64,000 nucleotides of DNA from Eubacteriales bacterium. Its GTDB lineage: Bacteria > Bacillota > Clostridia > Oscillospirales > Oscillospiraceae. The translations under genes and the position numbers were made by a program. Below the pieces are notes generated by a model. The model saw nothing but the letters and a program-made list of their open reading frames with translations, was not told where the DNA came from and did not search any database. The stretch lies in NCBI GenBank assembly GCA_030536515.1, contig JAUNPV010000006.1, positions 1-64,000 of the forward strand, given 5' to 3'. Numbering within the stretch: the stretch's first letter is position 1; every line of letters starts with the position of its first letter. Shown piece by piece: positions 60,406-64,000 of the stretch.

Positions 60406-60551
60406 TGTCATTGCGAACCATGCCGCAGGATGGTGTGGCAATCCGTTCTCTTTTTCATTTTTCCAGAGGAAAAATGAACTGGTTGGTGCAAAGCACCAAC
60501 CAGAGGGGATGCGGATTGCCACGCCAGTGTGCGCACTGGCTCGCAATGACA
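60406..60551. repeat. Palindromic repeat, family A
   Basis: 146-bp copy bounded by TGTCATTGCGAACCA/TGGCTCGCAATGACA with GGCAATCCG/CGGATTGCC and TTCATTTTTCC/GGAAAAATGAA arms. Confidence 0.85.
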
Positions 60552-60561
60552 TTTTTTTAGG

Positions 60562-60735
60562 ATTTACAACCCTCCCGCCGAAAATCCGTTTCAGGATGTT
60601 CGGATACCCCCGATGGGACAGAGCGGTCAGCAAGTCAGCAGCAGCGTCCAATGAAAAAAGCCTTTCCAAACGGAAAGGCATTTTTTCGGCCCCCTCGCCG
60701 GGGGCCGACGGGAGGGTCAGTGACCCTCCCCTACT
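60562..60735. repeat. Family C palindromic repeat
   Basis: ACCCTCCCGCCGAAAATCCG at the left; GGCCCCCTCGCCGGGGGCCGACGGGAGGGTCAGTGACCCTCCCC at the right. The last 19 bases form the 3' end of the anti-sigma gene at 60717. Confidence 0.7.
60660..60686 (-). terminator. Terminator of the fourth ECF unit
   Basis: 8-bp stem GCCTTTCC/GGAAAGGC with loop AAAC; T6 on the minus strand. Confidence 0.75.
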
Positions 60736-61661
60736 GGGGAATCCTTCATGTCGTACAGAGAAAAGGCGCACAGGCCCGTCAGGAGCATGGGGATAAAGGG
60801 GTAAACACTGTCGATAATCTTGGTGGGTATATCGTTCCAGTAGTCCATAAACTGGCCGCCGCTGGTGCACAGGACGGCGGCGCAGCTGCACCCGAAAAAC
60901 AAAGCGCCAAAGCGCAGCCACTCCCCTGCCCCGCTGCCCCGCTTCTTCCAGGCCAACACGGCCAGCAGAGCGGACAGGACGGCGGCGGCGATGCAGTAGT
61001 AGGCAATGCGGTAGTGGACCCGGTCCAGGAAGGAAAAGTCCGGGCCGGGCTTCTCAGCGCCGCCGTCCCACAGGAGCTGCTCGGGCTTTCCGTCCCGGAA
61101 GCTGTAGTACCAGATGTTCAGGGCCGTCTGGTCAATCTGGGAACCGGCAAACATTCCGCTGTCTTTGGCCAGAATGGAGGTCTGCTGGCCGGTTTTATCA
61201 CCGGGGAACAGCAGATTTCTCAGCCGGGTCTGGTAGACAAAGCCCATGTTTCCGGGGCTTTCGTCCCGGATGGTGCCGTTCATGCCGTTGACATGGTCCT
61301 TCCAGAAGATTTCAATGGTGCCGTCCTCCCGCTGCTCCACCTTCTCCACCGCCTGCCCGGCGGTCAGGTAGACCCGGGCATTCAGAACCGTTTCCACATT
61401 CACATACAGACTCACCAGAATCAGCACCGCCAGCAGGGCCGTTAAAATCCGGCGCTTGCGGATGGCCTTTTTCACCCGGGTCAGGGTGTGGACCGGCAGC
61501 TCCCGGTCGAATTCCGCCGGGCGGCGCAGGTCGCTGAGAAACTGCCTGCAGCCGTCGCAGGCGCGCAGATGCTCGTCCACCATGTCGTTGGATGCCCGAC
61601 TGGTCATGTTTTCTGCATACAATGGCAGAAGGTCACGGATGATGTCACAGGAAATTTTCAT
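60717..61661 (-). CDS. Zinc-finger anti-sigma factor (module 4)
   Basis: 314 residues. The cytoplasmic N-terminus has an HC2-type zinc motif (HLRACDGCRQFL, with the early C5), as in RsiW/ChrR-like anti-sigma factors. Helices at about 75-92, 228-248, 258-278 and 280-300 make it polytopic. The extracellular loop between the first two helices is about 130 residues. It differs in type from sensors 1-3: here sigma inhibition uses a zinc-finger domain. Four-base overlap with the sigma gene (ATGA). The final codons lie in a family C repeat, so the C-terminus may have been replaced by the insertion. Confidence 0.85.
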   Translation of the reverse strand: MKISCDIIRDLLPLYAENMTSRASNDMVDEHLRACDGCRQFLSDLRRPAEFDRELPVHTLTRVKKAIRKRRILTALLAVLILVSLYVNVETVLNARVYLTAGQAVEKVEQREDGTIEIFWKDHVNGMNGTIRDESPGNMGFVYQTRLRNLLFPGDKTGQQTSILAKDSGMFAGSQIDQTALNIWYYSFRDGKPEQLLWDGGAEKPGPDFSFLDRVHYRIAYYCIAAAVLSALLAVLAWKKRGSGAGEWLRFGALFFGCSCAAVLCTSGGQFMDYWNDIPTKIIDSVYPFIPMLLTGLCAFSLYDMKDSPVGEGH

Positions 61662-62143
61662 AGCATTCCCTCCATTTGTTCCTGGATTTTTTTCCTGGCC
61701 CGGTGATAGGTGACACAGGCCCAGTTTGGTGTGCGGCCGAACAGGCCGCCGATGTCCCCAAAGGACAGCTCGCCGAAGACCCGCAGAGAAAAGACCTCCT
61801 TGTATGGCTCCGGCAGGGCGTGGAGGCAGCGGTGGATGATTTTCGCCGTGTCCCGGTCCGCCAGCCGCTCCTCCAGAGGGGTGTCCGGGTCGGGGACCTG
61901 CAATTCATCGATGGAGTCCGTGGGTCTAACCTTGCGCAGATGGGACAGGTAACAGTTTTTGCCCATGGCGCAGAGCCAGGTCCGGATATCGCAGTCCCCC
62001 CGGAAGCTGGGCAGGGCCTTCATCGCCTGAAAAAACACCTGCTCGGTCAGCTCCTCCGCCAGGGATTCGTCCCGGCAGACGGAGCGTAAGTACAGCTCCA
62101 CCTCGGTAAAATAGGTGCGGTAAATGGCCTCAAATTCCTTCAC
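61658..62143 (-). CDS. ECF-type RNA polymerase sigma factor 4
   Basis: 161 residues from a GTG start at 62143 (GGAGG seven bases upstream); an ATG seven codons earlier lacks a binding site. Region 2 AEELTEQVFFQAMKALPSFRGDCDIRTWLCAMGKN and region 4 LPEPYKEVFSLRVFGELSFGDIGGLFGRTPNWACVTYHRARKKI. Partner of the HC2 anti-sigma gene. The upstream GTAAG-N16-CGTC sequence looks like an ECF promoter, so autoregulation is likely. Confidence 0.92.
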   Translation of the reverse strand: MKEFEAIYRTYFTEVELYLRSVCRDESLAEELTEQVFFQAMKALPSFRGDCDIRTWLCAMGKNCYLSHLRKVRPTDSIDELQVPDPDTPLEERLADRDTAKIIHRCLHALPEPYKEVFSLRVFGELSFGDIGGLFGRTPNWACVTYHRARKKIQEQMEGML

Positions 62144-62166
62144 GCTCTCACCTCCTTCACTCATTA

Positions 62167-62191
62167 GACGCAGGAACCGGGGGAATCTTAC
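62167..62191 (-). promoter_or_regulatory. Possible ECF-type promoter of module 4
   Basis: GTAAG (62187-62191), a 16-base spacer and CGTC (62167-62170) on the minus strand, leaving a very short leader. Confidence 0.4.
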
Positions 62192-62214
62192 AGAAAATTT
62201 TATAAAAAAAGAAA

Positions 62215-62343
62215 TGTCATTGCGAACCAGCGCTCACGCTGGTGTGGCAATCCGTCCTCTTTGCGGTGCAAAGCACCGCGCGATGCTTCGCATCGCAGGG
62301 ATGCGGATTGCCACACCAGTCTACAGACTGGTTCGCAATGACA
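62215..62343. repeat. Palindromic repeat, family A
   Basis: 129-bp copy bounded by TGTCATTGCGAACCAG/CTGGTTCGCAATGACA; shorter centre (GCGGTGCAAAGCACCGC; GCGATGCTTCGCATCGC). Confidence 0.85.
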
Positions 62344-62349
62344 AACACA

Positions 62350-64000
62350 TTATTTTGCGTTTACGCAAATATTGTCGCCGTCGGCGGTGACGGTGATTGC
62401 GGAGATGGGGGACTCGAAGGAGTCGATGATGGCCTCGCTGATGGGGTCCTCCAGCTCCTTCTGGATGGTGCGGCGGAGGTTCCGGGCGCCGTAGGTGGTG
62501 GAGAAGGCCTTCTTCACCAGCTTTTGGCGGACCTCCTCGGTCCAGGTCAGCGTCAGGCCCCGGGCCGCCAGGCTGTCCCGCAGCTCGGTGAGCATGATGT
62601 CGGCAATGCCCAGGAAGTTTTCCTCGCTGAGATGGTTGAAGGTAATGATTTCATCCACCCGGTTCAAAAACTCGGGGCGCAGGAAGCTGCGCAGGGCCTT
62701 CATAGTCTTTTCCTTGACCATGTCCCCGTCGGTGCGGCCAAAGCCCATGCCGCCCACATTTCCCTCGCTGCCGGCGTTGGAGGTCATGACGATGATGGCG
62801 TTTTCAAAATTCACCACCCGGCCCTGGGCATCGGTGATGCGGCCGTCGTCCAGCACCTGCAGCAGCACGTTCAGCACGTCCGGGTGGGCCTTTTCGATTT
62901 CGTCAAAGAGGACCACTGAGTAGGGACGGCGGCGGATTTTCTCCGTCAGCTGGCCCGCCTCGTCATAGCCCACGTAGCCCGGAGGGGAGCCGATGAGCTT
63001 GGAAACCGTGTGCTTTTCCATATATTCGGACATATCCAGCCGGATGAGACTGTCCACGCTGTCAAACAGGTCGCTGGACAGCTGCTTGACCAGCTCCGTC
63101 TTTCCCACGCCGGTGGGTCCCACGAAAATGAAGGACACGGGCCGCTTCTTGGGGGAAATGCCCACACGGCTCCGGCGAATGGCCCGGGCCACCGCCTCCA
63201 CGGCCTCATCCTGGCCCACAATGTGGCCTTTCAGCCGGTCAGACAGGCCCTTAATCTGCTGATACTCCTGGGCCTTGATTTTGGAGGCGGGGATTTTCGT
63301 CCACAGCTCGATAATCCGGGCCAGGTTTTCCATGGTGACGGCGGGCTTGGGCAGCTTTTCCAGCTCCTCAATTTTGGCCGCCAGCTGCATGAGCTTGGAC
63401 CGGAGCGTGGCCAGGCGCTCGTAGTTCTGGTTCTCGGTGTCGTCGTTCAGCATCCGAAGCTCCAGCTCGTAGTCGTCCCGCTCCTTTTTAAGCTCCGCCA
63501 GCTGGGAAATCTCCTTGCAGCGAAGGTTTACGTCGGAGCAGGCCTCGTCCAGCAGGTCGATGGCCTTATCCGGCAGGAACCGGTCGGTGATGTACCGCTC
63601 GGAGAGGACCACGCACTGGTGGGCAATCTCCGGGGAAATCTCCACCCCGTGGAAGGCGGCGTAGGCTTTGGAAATGCCCTGCATAATCTGGCTGGCCTCG
63701 GCAATGGTCGGCTCCGCCACGGAAACCGGCTGAAACCGACGCTCCAGAGCGGCGTCCTTTTCGATATATTTGCGGTACTCGGCAAAGGTGGTAGCGCCGA
63801 TGACCTGGATTTCACCCCGGGACAGGGCGGGCTTGAGGATGTTGGCGGCGTTCATGCTGCCCTCGGCATCCCCGGCGCCCACCAGATTGTGGACCTCATC
63901 AATCACCAGGATGATGTTGCCGCACTCCTTGATTTCGCCGATGAGGCTCTTCATCCGGCTTTCAAACTGGCCCCGGAACTGGGTTCCGGCCACCAGGGCC
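62350..64000 (-). CDS. clpC: ClpC-type AAA+ ATPase, C-terminal part (runs off the window)
   Basis: The 3' 550 codons of a Hsp100 unfoldase. From the window edge: the end of D1 with FRGQFESRM and VIDEVHNLVGAG (Walker B), GATTFAEYRKYIEKDAALERRF, a short coiled-coil M region (KKERDDYELELRMLNDDTEN), then D2 with Walker A GPTGVGKT, VVLFDEIEKAHPDV and GYVGYDEAGQLT. The D2 small domain runs to the stop. The short M domain and absence of a ClpB-length coiled coil favour ClpC. It works with ClpP to degrade proteins. The C-terminus abuts a family A repeat. Confidence 0.9.
   Translation of the reverse strand, partial: ALVAGTQFRGQFESRMKSLIGEIKECGNIILVIDEVHNLVGAGDAEGSMNAANILKPALSRGEIQVIGATTFAEYRKYIEKDAALERRFQPVSVAEPTIAEASQIMQGISKAYAAFHGVEISPEIAHQCVVLSERYITDRFLPDKAIDLLDEACSDVNLRCKEISQLAELKKERDDYELELRMLNDDTENQNYERLATLRSKLMQLAAKIEELEKLPKPAVTMENLARIIELWTKIPASKIKAQEYQQIKGLSDRLKGHIVGQDEAVEAVARAIRRSRVGISPKKRPVSFIFVGPTGVGKTELVKQLSSDLFDSVDSLIRLDMSEYMEKHTVSKLIGSPPGYVGYDEAGQLTEKIRRRPYSVVLFDEIEKAHPDVLNVLLQVLDDGRITDAQGRVVNFENAIIVMTSNAGSEGNVGGMGFGRTDGDMVKEKTMKALRSFLRPEFLNRVDEIITFNHLSEENFLGIADIMLTELRDSLAARGLTLTWTEEVRQKLVKKAFSTTYGARNLRRTIQKELEDPISEAIIDSFESPISAITVTADGDNICVNAK

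Overview
This 64 kb window is a chromosomal segment of a GC-rich, probably spore-forming, gut-type member of the Bacillota, most likely class Clostridia in the Oscillospiraceae/Ruminococcaceae range. Supporting points are the Firmicutes-type housekeeping genes (whiA, murB, a recA-recX-rimO-pgsA block, DUF1385 and DUF4317 proteins, a LytR-CpsA-Psr protein), a class B sortase pilus locus, near-consensus sigma-A promoters (TTGACA/TATAAT with 17-base spacers), strong AGGAGG-type ribosome binding sites and very GC-rich third codon positions. The taxon is inferred from gene content, not from an rRNA.

Layout. 1-4.5 kb: a MacAB-like export cassette (two adaptors around an ABC ATPase, cut by the window edge), an orphan fragment and an acyltransferase. 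4.6-5.2 kb: tRNA-Pro(GGG), an inverted tRNA remnant and a small transcription unit. 5.2-9.9 kb: a ROK kinase/repressor with a UroD-family protein, small membrane proteins, a phosphodiesterase and an AraC regulator. 9.9-12.1 kb: a small-peptide unit, three overlapping small genes, a 275-nt highly structured RNA candidate and a CHAP-domain hydrolase. 12.3-19.8 kb: trpS, gltX, a MATE exporter, an HD protein and a pullulanase fused to a NUDIX domain. 19.85-27.5 kb: a sortase-assembled pilus operon (about 7.6 kb, minus strand) with its own promoter, next to a frameshifted serine recombinase. 28.4-30.6 kb: a BlaR1/BlaI pair with a clear double operator. 31-42 kb: a cytidylate-kinase-like gene, then three ECF sigma factor/anti-sigma sensor modules and a DUF4317 gene. 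42-58 kb: a dense housekeeping stretch on the minus strand. 58-64 kb: a polyferredoxin, small secreted proteins, a degenerate OMP-decarboxylase-like protein, a fourth ECF/anti-sigma pair and the end of a ClpC-type ATPase.

Functional themes. The window is rich in envelope functions: pilus assembly, four sigma/anti-sigma pairs, BlaRI, a two-component system, LCP and MurB. Three families of palindromic interspersed repeats fill most intergenic gaps. Family A begins and ends with TGTCATTGC/GCAATGACA, family B is bounded by CTTCCCCCGGGGGAAGG, and family C is built on GTAGGGGAGGGT/ACCCTCCCCTAC. In places they nest in each other, sit between genes of the pilus operon, or supply a gene's last codons.

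The best candidates for something undescribed are the structured RNA at 11204-11478, two tiny transcription units (around 4900-5030 and 9967-10211), the pullulanase-NUDIX fusion, the OMP-decarboxylase-like protein that lacks the catalytic residues, and the repeated ECF/extracellular-sensor modules. All function calls come from motif and family recognition by eye; no database search was run.
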